Assembly (NCBI GenBank): GCA_900539225.1
Contig: UQBO01000013.1
Location: 1 to 39,534, forward strand
Origin: an uncultured Eubacteriales bacterium
GTDB taxonomy: Bacteria > Bacillota > Clostridia > Tissierellales > Peptoniphilaceae
DNA: 39,534 bases
Direction: 5' to 3'
How positions within the stretch are numbered: position 1 is the stretch's first letter; the number at the start of each line of letters is the position of its first letter. Made by a program: the position numbers and the translations under genes. The notes beneath the pieces were generated by a model, which did no database searches, was not told the DNA's origin, and saw only the letters and a program-made list of their open reading frames with translations. Of the stretch, positions 1 through 8,135 are shown one piece after another.

Positions 1-4
1 AACG

Positions 5-34
5 TAAAAAGAGAGACTTAAATCAATAAGTCTC
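5..34 (-). terminator. Hairpin, possible minus-strand terminator
   Basis: GAGACTTA (13-20) and TAAGTCTC (27-34) form a perfect 8-bp stem with a 6-nt loop. Read on the minus strand it is followed by TCTTTTTACG, as in an intrinsic terminator. No minus-strand gene is seen immediately before it, so it may instead be part of a leader or the end of a unit outside the window. Confidence 0.45.
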
Positions 35-62
35 CCCAATATTTGACATAGAGCCTTATTTT

Positions 63-88
63 AAAGAGGGCTGCGGCTCTCTTTTTTT
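63..88 (+). terminator. Rho-independent terminator of an upstream plus-strand unit
   Basis: AAAGAGGGC and GCTCTCTTT pair over nine positions (one G-U) around a TGCG loop and run into TTTTTTT. It separates whatever precedes the window from the zinc operon promoter at 137. Confidence 0.75.
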
Positions 89-136
89 ACGCACGTTGTA
101 TAAACACTTTTACATATATATTTTAATCCATATAAA

Positions 137-165
137 TTGACATTCCACCCCCTCTGCTATATAAT
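137..165 (+). promoter_or_regulatory. Consensus sigma-A promoter of the zinc operon
   Basis: TTGACA at 137-142, a spacer of exactly 17 nt and TATAAT at 160-165. The start of transcription would be near 172, leaving a leader of about 20 nt before the ATG at 191. No clear Zur-type palindrome was seen around it. Confidence 0.85.
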
Positions 166-190
166 AAGGCATATGAAAAAGGAGGGCCAC

Positions 191-484
191 ATGCCAAAGC
201 GTATCAAAAAACTATTATCAATACTTTGCATCATCTTAGCCCTATTCTCGCTACTAAGCTTTTTTGTCGCGGCTACAAGCGCCTTCCACATCTGCAAGCG
301 CACATCTTGCCCGATTTGCCGCTTTATGGATATGGTCTCGGACCTAGAAAAGCACTTAAACCATTCGCGCGCGGCAGCCCAAGTCATGCTCGCAGTACTA
401 ATATTTATAAAGGCCATCACCATAACCATTACTATGGATATGGCGAAGACACCAGTCGAGCTTATGGTGCGCATGAACAATTAA
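191..484 (+). CDS. Small Cys/His membrane protein of the zinc locus
   Basis: A 97-residue protein. The ATG at 191 is chosen over the upstream in-frame ATGs because GGAGGGCCAC lies directly before it. It has a basic N-terminus and a hydrophobic segment (about residues 7-28). Next comes a short stretch with the motif HICKRTSCPIC, then an amphipathic segment and a second hydrophobic stretch, ending in VELMVRMNN. Small proteins with this layout (membrane segment, Cys-x2-Cys cluster, second membrane segment, L-K-V-R-type end) occur next to zinc transporters in Clostridia, as far as I recall; their function is not established. The Cys and His residues could bind zinc at the membrane surface. It is the first gene after the promoter at 137-165 and lies 77 nt before znuA. 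Confidence 0.7.
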   Translation: MPKRIKKLLSILCIILALFSLLSFFVAATSAFHICKRTSCPICRFMDMVSDLEKHLNHSRAAAQVMLAVLIFIKAITITITMDMAKTPVELMVRMNN

Positions 485-561
485 AAATCTCTTTTTATAT
501 AATAACGGCAAAATTGAATAAACGGTAGAATATACAAAATATATATATAAAGGAGATCAAT

Positions 562-1632
562 ATGAAAAATATAAATAAATTATTAGCCTGCCTACTAGCA
601 GTCGTTTTGCTAGTGGCATGCAATTCAAATAAAGCTCCAGAAATGGCTGACGAACCAGCTCCTGAGGCTATTCCAGCTGAAGAAGCAGACAGCGTTCAAA
701 AGGACGGAGATGCTGTAAGCGTTGTAACTAACACATTCCCAGCTTATGATTGGGTGAAGAATATCACTGAAGGCACTGATGTAGAAGTCACTAACCTTAC
801 TGACAATGGCGTAAGTCTACACAATTACGAGCCTTCCGCTCAAGACATCGAAAAGATTGCTAAGGCAAATCTGTTCTTGTATGTTGGCGGTGAATCGGAC
901 GAATGGGCTTCAGATGCAGCAAAACAAGCGCCTAAGGCAAAAGTTCTTAACATGCTTGAAATTTTAGGTGATGCTGTTAAGGAAGAGGAAGTAAAAGAAG
1001 GTATGGAACACGACCACGACCATGAGCATGGCGATGAAAATCATGACCATGAAGATGGCGATGAAGATCATGACCATGACCATGAACATGATCACGAAGA
1101 AATAGAATACGATGAACACGTTTGGCTATCTGTAAAGAACGCAAAAACTATTTCAAAGGCAATTGCGGACGCTCTTTGCGAAATCGATGCGAAAAACACT
1201 GATACATTCAAGAAAAATTACGAAGCATACGCAGCAAAACTTGATGCGCTTCAAAATGACTTTGACGAGATGAGAAAGGCTGCAAAGCAAGATACTATCT
1301 TAGTTGCGGATAGATTCCCATTCCGCTACTTAGTAAGTGACCTTGACCTTGACTACTTCGCTGCCTTCGTTGGATGCTCAGCTGAAAGCGAAGCAAGCTT
1401 TGAAACCATCAGCTTCCTAGCACAAAAAGTGGACGAGCTTAATATAAAGCACATCATTAAGCTAGCTGGCTCAGATGGCAAAATCGCGGACACAGTGAAA
1501 AATGCAAGCAAGGCAAAGGACCAAGACATCATCGAGATGACATCCATGGAAAATGCTAGTTCAAATGACGGCAAGACATACATTGACTACATGCAAATGA
1601 ACTTAGACGCTTTAAAGAAGGCGTTAAACTAA
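562..1632 (+). CDS. znuA: Zinc ABC transporter, substrate-binding lipoprotein
   Basis: A 356-residue protein of the ZnuA/AdcA (cluster A-1) family, which captures Zn2+ outside the membrane and hands it to the ABC permease. The lipobox VAC places the lipidated cysteine at residue 20. Candidate metal ligands are His87 in LHNYEPSA and His186 in DEHVW. Between them, roughly residues 149-181, is a long run rich in His, Asp and Glu, the typical zinc-gathering loop. Where many relatives have a third His, this protein reads ADRFPFRYL, so the site may use a different residue. A good ribosome site (AAAGGAGAT) precedes the ATG. The stop codon shares one base with the next start (TAATG), so it is translationally linked to the ATPase gene. 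Confidence 0.93.
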   Translation: MKNINKLLACLLAVVLLVACNSNKAPEMADEPAPEAIPAEEADSVQKDGDAVSVVTNTFPAYDWVKNITEGTDVEVTNLTDNGVSLHNYEPSAQDIEKIAKANLFLYVGGESDEWASDAAKQAPKAKVLNMLEILGDAVKEEEVKEGMEHDHDHEHGDENHDHEDGDEDHDHDHEHDHEEIEYDEHVWLSVKNAKTISKAIADALCEIDAKNTDTFKKNYEAYAAKLDALQNDFDEMRKAAKQDTILVADRFPFRYLVSDLDLDYFAAFVGCSAESEASFETISFLAQKVDELNIKHIIKLAGSDGKIADTVKNASKAKDQDIIEMTSMENASSNDGKTYIDYMQMNLDALKKALN

Positions 1633-2291
1633 TGAAATTAATACTAAAAGACTTAGGATTTGGCTACAAAGGTCAAGTCCTAAGTGACTTTATAAACCTA
1701 GAGGTCTCAGATGGTGATTACATCGTCATCCTAGGCGAAAACGGCTCAGGCAAGTCGAGCCTGATCAGAACCATCTTGGGCCTTAATAAGAAAATATCGG
1801 GGGATATAGTTTTAGATGGCATTTCAAAAGACGAAATCGCCTACCTACCGCAAATCCTTCTGGTTGCAGCCGATTTTCCGACTTCAGTGATGGAGCTCGT
1901 TCTATCCGGCTTTAAGATCAAAAAAAGATTTTTCTACACAAAAGAAGAAAAGGCTAGAGCACTTGAATGCTTCGAAAACTTTGGCATAACACATCTCAAA
2001 GACAGGCGCTTTTCCTCATTATCAGGCGGACAAAGGCAGAGAGTCTTGCTCGCAAGAAGCTTCGTAGAAGAAAAGAAGCTACTTATACTCGACGAGCCGC
2101 TTGCCGGCCTCGACCCAGAGGCGCAAGGAAGCCTCTATGAGATGCTTGAAAAAATAAACGCAAGTGGCACAGCCATCATCATGGTCTCGCACGACAGCGA
2201 AAGAGCTACACAATATGCAAACAAAGTACTTAAGCTTGACGGCAGCCGCGCGATTTACGAGGAAGGAGGCAAGACAGATGGACTTAATTAA
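1632..2291 (+). CDS. znuC: Zinc ABC transporter, ATPase
   Basis: A 219-residue ATP-binding subunit that powers zinc import. Walker A is GENGSGKS (residues 35-42), the Q-loop is YLPQ, the ABC signature is LSGGQRQR (from residue 130), Walker B is LLILDEP with the D-loop AGLD, and the switch histidine is in VSHD. Length is at the short end of the ZnuC/AdcC family. It overlaps znuA by one base and the permease gene by 14 bases, which makes a single operon. Confidence 0.93.
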   Translation: MKLILKDLGFGYKGQVLSDFINLEVSDGDYIVILGENGSGKSSLIRTILGLNKKISGDIVLDGISKDEIAYLPQILLVAADFPTSVMELVLSGFKIKKRFFYTKEEKARALECFENFGITHLKDRRFSSLSGGQRQRVLLARSFVEEKKLLILDEPLAGLDPEAQGSLYEMLEKINASGTAIIMVSHDSERATQYANKVLKLDGSRAIYEEGGKTDGLN

Positions 2292-3120
2292 CAAATTCAC
2301 CTTCTACTTAGGCTACCCCTTCGTGCGCTACGCACTAGTCTGCGCCTCACTCATAGCTCTAGCGTCAGCATTTTTGGGCGTGATACTCGTTTTGAAACGC
2401 TACTCCTACATCGCTAATTCACTCTCAAACGTCGCCTTCGCGTCCCTATCAATCGCGACAGCCATCGGCTTTACACAAAAATTAGTCTTGGCACTACCTA
2501 TGACAATATTTTTCGCGCTAATACTACTCCAAGGAAATAATTCCAAGAAAATCATCTCAGACGCAGCCATCGCAATGGTTTCAGTCTCGGCACTCGCAGT
2601 GGGCTACCTAGTCATGAACGTCTTCAGAGTCGGCCCAAACGTCTCAGTTGACGTGTGCACAACACTTTTCGGCTCGACATCCATCCTAACATTAACAAAG
2701 CTAGACGTCATCACATCCGTGGCACTGTCGATACTCGTGATAATTTTCTTCATCTACTATTATAAAGAAATATACATCACAGTCTTCGACGAGGACCTCG
2801 CAAGCGCTTCAGGAATCAAAGTCGAAAGGCTAAACACAGTCTTGTCAATGGTTGTAGCAGTTGTGATCACACTTGCAATCAGGCTCGTAGGCTCGCTTCT
2901 AGTCGCCGCGCTCATAGTCTTTCCAGCAGTTTCAGCGATGAAAGTCTTCCATTCATTCAGGAAGATTGCCATTGCCTCAGCCATAATCTCGCTAATATCA
3001 GCACTTGGCGGCGCGATATTTGCAATACTTGCTTCGACACCAGTCGGCTCGACAATCGTCGTGATGAATCTCGTCATATTCATAATTATGTCAATAGTAG
3101 GAGGTGTGAAACGTGGATAA
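2278..3120 (+). CDS. znuB: Zinc ABC transporter, permease
   Basis: A 280-residue, strongly hydrophobic protein of the ABC-3 permease family (ZnuB/AdcB), with about eight to nine membrane segments. The ATG at 2278 is preferred because GGAAGGAGG lies 8 nt upstream, inside the end of znuC; an in-frame start at 2164 would lie deep inside znuC and has no such site. Family features visible are the FLGVILVLKRYSYI segment near the N-terminus and the LLVAALIVFPA segment near residue 220. It overlaps the next gene by 8 nt. Confidence 0.92.
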   Translation: MDLINKFTFYLGYPFVRYALVCASLIALASAFLGVILVLKRYSYIANSLSNVAFASLSIATAIGFTQKLVLALPMTIFFALILLQGNNSKKIISDAAIAMVSVSALAVGYLVMNVFRVGPNVSVDVCTTLFGSTSILTLTKLDVITSVALSILVIIFFIYYYKEIYITVFDEDLASASGIKVERLNTVLSMVVAVVITLAIRLVGSLLVAALIVFPAVSAMKVFHSFRKIAIASAIISLISALGGAIFAILASTPVGSTIVVMNLVIFIIMSIVGGVKRG

Positions 3121-3796
3121 AACAAGGAAGAGAATTTTGAGGATAGTCGGCGCAATTATCATCGTTTTGATACTCGCATTTTTCACAAACAAAAAAGTTA
3201 TATACCGTTACATGCCCAATAGCACCGTCAACGAGACAGTGAACAAGATGAAAGAAAGCTCCAAGACAATGGACGGGGATGATAGTGGGGCCACTTCGCC
3301 TGATCAAGAGAGCGAAACAAGTGACGAGCTAAGCAATAGCGAAAATGAAAGCGCTAGTGAAAATGAAAGCAGTAGTGAAAATGGAAGCAATAGTGAAAAT
3401 GAAAGCAATAGTGAAAATGAAAGCAATAGCGAAAATGCTAACCCAAACGCGAGCGGCCAAAGTTATGATTTAACCGCGAACGACGCAGATATGAACTACG
3501 TCATCGTCGCCATGATAGCCGAAGACCCAAAGAGCTTCGAAGGCGTCAAGATCAAGCTCTCTGGCATCGCAACCGATCTTGAGACAACAGATACCTCCGG
3601 CATCGACCACTATGTCCTTATCAACGATAGACAAGCCTGCTGCCAACAAGGCTTGCAGTATATATTAGAGGATAAAAAGCAAAGCTATCCAAAAGATAAA
3701 GAAGAGATTACGGTGGAGGGAGTGCTTGATGTTTATAACTCACCTGATATACCGTTTCCGCTAGCTATTATTAAGAACGCAAAACTTATAAAATAA
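3113..3796 (+). CDS. Membrane-anchored zinc-operon protein with Cys-Cys domain
   Basis: A 227-residue protein starting at GTG 3113 with AGGAGGTG just upstream, inside the end of znuB. An N-terminal membrane segment (about residues 8-25) is followed by a Ser/Glu/Asn linker made of six near-identical 6-residue repeats (SENESN type). A C-terminal domain of about 105 residues contains the motif QACCQQGLQYI and the pattern of a small beta-barrel. The CC motif resembles the C-terminal part of the DUF1980/YcgQ group, which belongs to zinc-responsive loci in Bacillus; that comparison is from memory and needs a profile search. Its place as last gene of the operon suggests an extracytoplasmic metal-binding or chaperone role. 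Function unproven. Confidence 0.75.
   Translation: MDKTRKRILRIVGAIIIVLILAFFTNKKVIYRYMPNSTVNETVNKMKESSKTMDGDDSGATSPDQESETSDELSNSENESASENESSSENGSNSENESNSENESNSENANPNASGQSYDLTANDADMNYVIVAMIAEDPKSFEGVKIKLSGIATDLETTDTSGIDHYVLINDRQACCQQGLQYILEDKKQSYPKDKEEITVEGVLDVYNSPDIPFPLAIIKNAKLIK
3332..3439 (+). repeat. Six 18-bp tandem repeats inside the linker
   Basis: Six consecutive 18-bp units of the type AGCAATAGTGAAAATGAA encode the Ser-Glu-Asn-rich spacer of the preceding gene. The unit is a multiple of three, so gain or loss of copies would change the linker length without breaking the frame. Confidence 0.9.
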
Positions 3797-3820
3797 AGTT
3801 AATATACAATTTGTATTAAA

Positions 3821-3858
3821 GGTGCTCACATATATATAGTATGTGGGCATCTTTTTTT
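3821..3858 (+). terminator. Terminator of the zinc operon
   Basis: GGTGCTCACATA (3821-3832) pairs with TATGTGGGCATC (3840-3851), 12 bp with two G-U pairs, followed by seven T. It lies 25 nt after the last gene of the operon. Confidence 0.9.
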
Positions 3859-3899
3859 ATACTTTTATGTTACAGTTGTGTTACAAAACCTCGCAAAGC

Positions 3900-3928
3900 T
3901 TGATTATTCTAGGGGGGGGTGCTATGAT
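3900..3928 (+). promoter_or_regulatory. Promoter with a G8 tract in its spacer
   Basis: TTGATT (3900-3905) and TATGAT (3923-3928) are separated by exactly 17 nt. The spacer contains eight consecutive G (3912-3919). A one- or two-base slip in the tract would change the -35/-10 distance of the surface-protein gene downstream. The start would be near 3935, giving a 60-nt leader with AAAGGAGGAAA before the ATG at 3995. Confidence 0.65.
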
Positions 3929-3994
3929 AAAGGTATGAGAGAAGATATATCCGTATATCAAAATAAAGTAAATAAAATAAAGGAGGAAATTTTA

Positions 3995-6900
3995 ATGAAA
4001 AAGAAATTATTCTCAATAATTCTTTGCTTAGCGATGGTGATATCATTAGCAGCATATTTAAGCGAAGTAAGCTTTGCAGAGGGAGAAGATGACGAAGCAG
4101 TAGTTCTTAATGAAGAAGAAGCAATTGACTTGGGTGAGGAAAAAACACCTGAAGCTGTTGGTGCACCGGCAGCTCTTGATTTAGCTACGATAAACACCAT
4201 AGCAAAGGACAATGCTGGAAAATATTATGGTGTAAAAACAACTGGAACGAATGATGATTTTGGAACTAGAAAGATTTTTTATCCGCTTACAAAAGATCAA
4301 TATGATGAAGTAGCTAACGATTGCTTCATGATATTTAAAAGAGAAGATGGTAAAGCTTTTGAAATACCAAGTGCAAGGTTATTCATTGATACGGACCCAT
4401 ATAATCCACAAAATGCTGGAACAATATTTACTGAACTTCAATTTAGATATCATGTAGCATTTCAAACAGGGATCTTAGCAAATAACGACCCAACTAATCC
4501 TCAAAGAGTACCTGGAGTTGAAGGTGTTATGTGGCAGATAGATTTAAAAGACGATTGGATAATACAAAAGACAGACGGTTTTAAGACTAATCATGACTAT
4601 GCACCTCCCATTGATTTAGTTTTTAATGTGACTATCAATGGGCATGGCAATAGAGTATATAGAGCTGATGGATCTGATTATAACGATACTTATAACACAA
4701 TAATGTATTTAGGCCCTTCCCCAACGGTTAAATCTACCACAGCAAATATAAAAAACCTTATTATAGATGGTAGCGAACAATATAGATGCGTTATCTTAAG
4801 AGAATTAGGAATTTTAAACGTTGGAGGCAGTGATGAAAAAAATAATGAAGGCGTTGAAATTAAAGATGGTTATTCTAATATTTCAAGTATAAGTGGTGGT
4901 ATTACCCTATTAGGAAATAGTGGAAAAAAATATACAAAACTTAATGTTTTAGCTAATCCTAATTATACCAACTTAAAAATTACTAATTGTAAAGCTCCTA
5001 GAGGTGGAGCTATCTACGCTGACGATAATTCTATTGTTGATATAAATAATGCAGAATTTACAGAAAATAAAGCTAGCATGGGCGGTGCACTTTATTCTCC
5101 TAAGGAAGCTTATACTATAAGTATAAAAAACTCTGTATTTAGTAAGAATAAAGCACTTGCTATAGATAATGATAAACAAATGGTTGGAGGAGCAATAGTT
5201 AATAAATCTAAATTGACTATAGAAGATTGTGAGTTCAATGGAAATGAAGCTACAAATCAAGCTGGAGCAATACTTTTTCAATCAAATACTAATGTGTTAA
5301 CAATAAAAGGATCTACTTTTACAGAAAATAAATCAACAGCAAATGCTGGCGGAGCTATATGTGCCTATGGTGAAGTAAGTATTTCAGAAAAACCAGCACC
5401 TGATTATAAAAAATCAGTGTTTAGTAAAAACAAAGCTAAATGGGGCGGAGCAATTTATGATAAAGGAAACTCTAGCATAAAAAATGCTAAATTTAATAAA
5501 AATTATGCACAATACTATGGTGGAGCTATTTATACAACTAAAGGCACAACAGTTGAATATAGTAATTTTACAGAAAATCAAACCTTACAAGGTGGGGGAA
5601 TTTATATTGATAAAAATGCAACCAACTCAACAAAAGTAAGTAATACAAGTTTTGAAAAAAATTTAGTTGATTATGGTGGAGCGGGAATATTTGTCGATAA
5701 AAATTCTAAACTGGAAGTTGCCAATTCTACATTCACTAAGAATGAAGGAGCTAGAGGCGCTGGTATTTCAAGTGCTGCTGATGGAAATGTAAATAATAAT
5801 TTGACTAATATAAAATTAGATTCCTGTACATTTACAGATAATCTATCTCTTATGGGTGCTGGAATATTTACAGCTTTTTCAACAGAAATTACAAATTCTA
5901 CTTTCGCAAAAAACAAAGCTCTAGTTCATCCTCAAGACGACCAAACTAATCCACATGATTCTGGAGTAGGAGGAGCAATACGTGTGATGGACAACAAAAC
6001 TACCATTAAAGGCTCTACTTTTGAAGAAAACTGGGCCTTTGGTTCAGGTGGAGCCCTAGGTATTAACGGCGTAGCTAGAGATGAAGATAAAAATATAACA
6101 ACAATCAAGCCAAATATAAAAGTGGAAATTTCTGATAATACACAATTTATTGCTAATATATGTGGCTTTGGTCAAGGCGGAGCAATTTATACTATCCCTT
6201 ATTTATATGATATAGAGGGTTATGAAACTGGAGTTGATAAAGATAAATTAAAAGCTGAAGCATATAAAAACTTATCAACTTCTGCTGACACAATATTCAA
6301 AGATAACTTAGCTATATCAGGCTTTGTTGATCCACCTGCAAATTATACAAAATACACAAATTTAGCATTTGCTAGAAACTCTTTTACCGATGTACTTCCT
6401 AGTGAAGATGTAGCAAAATCACTTTTAAATAACTACGATGTAAACTATAAGAATGATAAATTAAGTGCTTTCTTTGACCCTAATGGCGGAGAGTTTACAA
6501 ATGGAGAAAATCCAAAAGATATAAGAGTTGTAAAGGGTGAAAAAGATAGAGAAATAACACTACTAGATGCACCTAAGTGGGCAGGACACAAGTTCATGGG
6601 CTGGAAGTGTTCTATAAATATTTCAAAAGATCTATTGAGTAAATTACCACAAGACTTACTTGATGAATTAAAGAAATTAAAAGAAGGTAAGATTTATCAA
6701 GCTGGAGATAAGTTTATTTTAGATGCAGATTATATCTTTGTTGCTCAATGGGATGATGCACCAACACCAAAGCCAACAGAACCAACAACACTTATCCTAA
6801 CACTAGATGAAAACCACAGAGGTGGCGAAATTACTAACATTGAAGAAGAAGAAGGCGAGCTTATAGAGCCGCATCTATATATCCCTCGTAGAAGAGGATA

Positions 6901-7678
6901 CATCTTTAAAGGATGGAGCTACGACCAAAAGCATCTTGACGAAGTAAAACCGGGCGACAGGATATACACAAACACTACCCTATATGCAATATGGAAGAGA
7001 GCAGAAATAGAAAGAGAAGAAGAGCCAGTTGAAATAAAAGGCGAAGATCACATAACATATATCTTCGGTTACCCTGATGGAAGCGTTAGACCGAATGGCC
7101 GCATCACAAGAGCAGAAGCAGCAGCAATGCTAGCAAGACTACTAAACATCGAAGCCATCGGTTCAGCAGCAAAACCACAATTTACTGATACAGAAAGCTC
7201 TTGGTACAACAAAGCCATCAACGCAGTAGTATTTAGAGGCATAATGAAAGGCTACCCAGACGGACGCTTCAGACCAAACGCTCCTATCACTAGAGCAGAA
7301 TTTACTCAAATGATATCTACAATCGACAATAAACCATATGGCGTAGCACCATTTGCAGACGTTCCAGGTCACTGGGCAGAAAGAGCTATTGGCAGCGAGT
7401 ATCAAGCAAAGAGAATCACAGGCTACCCAGACGGACTATTTAGACCAGACGCCAATATCACAAGAGCCGAAGCAGCCGTTATCTTAAATAAGATTTTCGA
7501 AAGAAAATATGACAATTTATCATTACTAAAATGCAAAAACCCACAAATGATAAAGAGATTCACAGACTTAGACGAAAACTTCTGGGGTTGGAATGATATG
7601 GTTGAGGCTACTAACACTCATGAATACGTAAGAAGAGATATTAATAAATTGCCGGAGGACTGGTTGTTGATTAAGTAG
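3995..7678 (+). CDS. Large surface protein: beta-helix, B-repeats, three SLH domains
   Basis: A 1227-residue cell-surface protein. The ATG at 3995 has AAAGGAGGAAA upstream and starts a signal peptide likely cleaved after SFA (residue 28). Residues about 290-780 hold fourteen repeats of the GGAI/GGAL/GAGI type with alternating N-x-T/F-x-x-N strands, the pattern of right-handed beta-helix (polymorphic outer membrane protein-like) adhesins. Two InlB B-repeat-like units follow (about 826-925 and 932-1007, ending in AQW and AIW). Three SLH domains occupy about 1018-1172, each with a GYPDG..RP and TRAE core, the TRAE motif that binds pyruvylated wall polysaccharide. A 55-residue tail ends the protein. 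It is probably an adhesin or S-layer-associated protein. It stands alone, with the zinc operon terminator before it and a palindromic repeat abutting its stop codon. Confidence 0.92.
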   Translation: MKKKLFSIILCLAMVISLAAYLSEVSFAEGEDDEAVVLNEEEAIDLGEEKTPEAVGAPAALDLATINTIAKDNAGKYYGVKTTGTNDDFGTRKIFYPLTKDQYDEVANDCFMIFKREDGKAFEIPSARLFIDTDPYNPQNAGTIFTELQFRYHVAFQTGILANNDPTNPQRVPGVEGVMWQIDLKDDWIIQKTDGFKTNHDYAPPIDLVFNVTINGHGNRVYRADGSDYNDTYNTIMYLGPSPTVKSTTANIKNLIIDGSEQYRCVILRELGILNVGGSDEKNNEGVEIKDGYSNISSISGGITLLGNSGKKYTKLNVLANPNYTNLKITNCKAPRGGAIYADDNSIVDINNAEFTENKASMGGALYSPKEAYTISIKNSVFSKNKALAIDNDKQMVGGAIVNKSKLTIEDCEFNGNEATNQAGAILFQSNTNVLTIKGSTFTENKSTANAGGAICAYGEVSISEKPAPDYKKSVFSKNKAKWGGAIYDKGNSSIKNAKFNKNYAQYYGGAIYTTKGTTVEYSNFTENQTLQGGGIYIDKNATNSTKVSNTSFEKNLVDYGGAGIFVDKNSKLEVANSTFTKNEGARGAGISSAADGNVNNNLTNIKLDSCTFTDNLSLMGAGIFTAFSTEITNSTFAKNKALVHPQDDQTNPHDSGVGGAIRVMDNKTTIKGSTFEENWAFGSGGALGINGVARDEDKNITTIKPNIKVEISDNTQFIANICGFGQGGAIYTIPYLYDIEGYETGVDKDKLKAEAYKNLSTSADTIFKDNLAISGFVDPPANYTKYTNLAFARNSFTDVLPSEDVAKSLLNNYDVNYKNDKLSAFFDPNGGEFTNGENPKDIRVVKGEKDREITLLDAPKWAGHKFMGWKCSINISKDLLSKLPQDLLDELKKLKEGKIYQAGDKFILDADYIFVAQWDDAPTPKPTEPTTLILTLDENHRGGEITNIEEEEGELIEPHLYIPRRRGYIFKGWSYDQKHLDEVKPGDRIYTNTTLYAIWKRAEIEREEEPVEIKGEDHITYIFGYPDGSVRPNGRITRAEAAAMLARLLNIEAIGSAAKPQFTDTESSWYNKAINAVVFRGIMKGYPDGRFRPNAPITRAEFTQMISTIDNKPYGVAPFADVPGHWAERAIGSEYQAKRITGYPDGLFRPDANITRAEAAVILNKIFERKYDNLSLLKCKNPQMIKRFTDLDENFWGWNDMVEATNTHEYVRRDINKLPEDWLLIK

Positions 7679-7798
7679 ATTTCGCATTCAAACGAGCCCT
7701 TGAACTCGTTCCCTCCTCAGCAATGCTCGAGTACATTTGTACACTCCGCTTGCTTCGTCAGTCCACGTCGTCCAATCATCTCGTTTGCTCTGCGAAAT
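7679..7798 (-). repeat. Palindromic dispersed repeat, copy 1
   Basis: In minus-strand reading the element starts ATTTCGCA-GAGC-AAACGAG (7798 downwards) and ends CTCGTTT-GAA-TGCGAAAT at 7679. Inside is the smaller hairpin GTAC-aaat-GTAC. The two arms on each side pair with each other around an unpaired GAG/AA loop. Its end directly abuts the stop codon of the surface-protein gene. Related copies lie near 15124, 17041 and 21783 with different but again self-complementary arms. Confidence 0.85.
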
Positions 7799-7903
7799 AG
7801 GTGTGGATAAAATGATCAATAAACAAAAATAGATCTAAGGCAGTTTTTAATAAGATTGGCTACTAATTAAATAATTCTTATCAGAATTGCGCCTAAGTCT
7901 TAA

Positions 7904-7967
7904 TTGACACGTGGTAAAAATTTGATTTAATATTTAAATGGATACAATTGATTTTGTATCCATTTTT
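7904..7967 (+). terminator. Promoter-like boxes directly followed by a terminator
   Basis: TTGACA (7904-7909), 17 nt, then TTAATA (7927-7932), followed at once by AAATGGATACAA/TTGTATCCATTT (7936-7965) and a T-rich end. The hairpin is a good terminator; the promoter boxes are only suggestive. The remainder of 7799-8045 shows no gene. Confidence 0.6.
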
Positions 7968-8045
7968 GCGCTAGTCTATGATTTTCATTCAACTGGCAAA
8001 ACAATTTTCAATGTTTTAGCGTTTCGTAAAAGCTAATCATAAAAC

Positions 8046-8086
8046 AAAGGATAGAGATTTTTTTGCTTTTCTCTATCCTTTATTTT
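8046..8086. terminator. Bidirectional terminator, shared stem with 13305
   Basis: AAAGGATAGAGA (8046-8057) pairs with TCTCTATCCTTT (8070-8081), with T-rich flanks in both directions. It ends the minus-strand transporter operon. The core stem AGGATAGAGA/TCTCTATCCT recurs at 13305-13332. Confidence 0.85.
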
Positions 8087-8135
8087 TGAGAGGTTTATTT
8101 GGAAGGACTTGCCTTCGTGTATATATAAATTAAAT

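Noticed and set aside
485..561. Zur-type operator before znuA
   Set aside because: No convincing inverted repeat of the known Firmicute Zur pattern is present here or near the promoter at 137.
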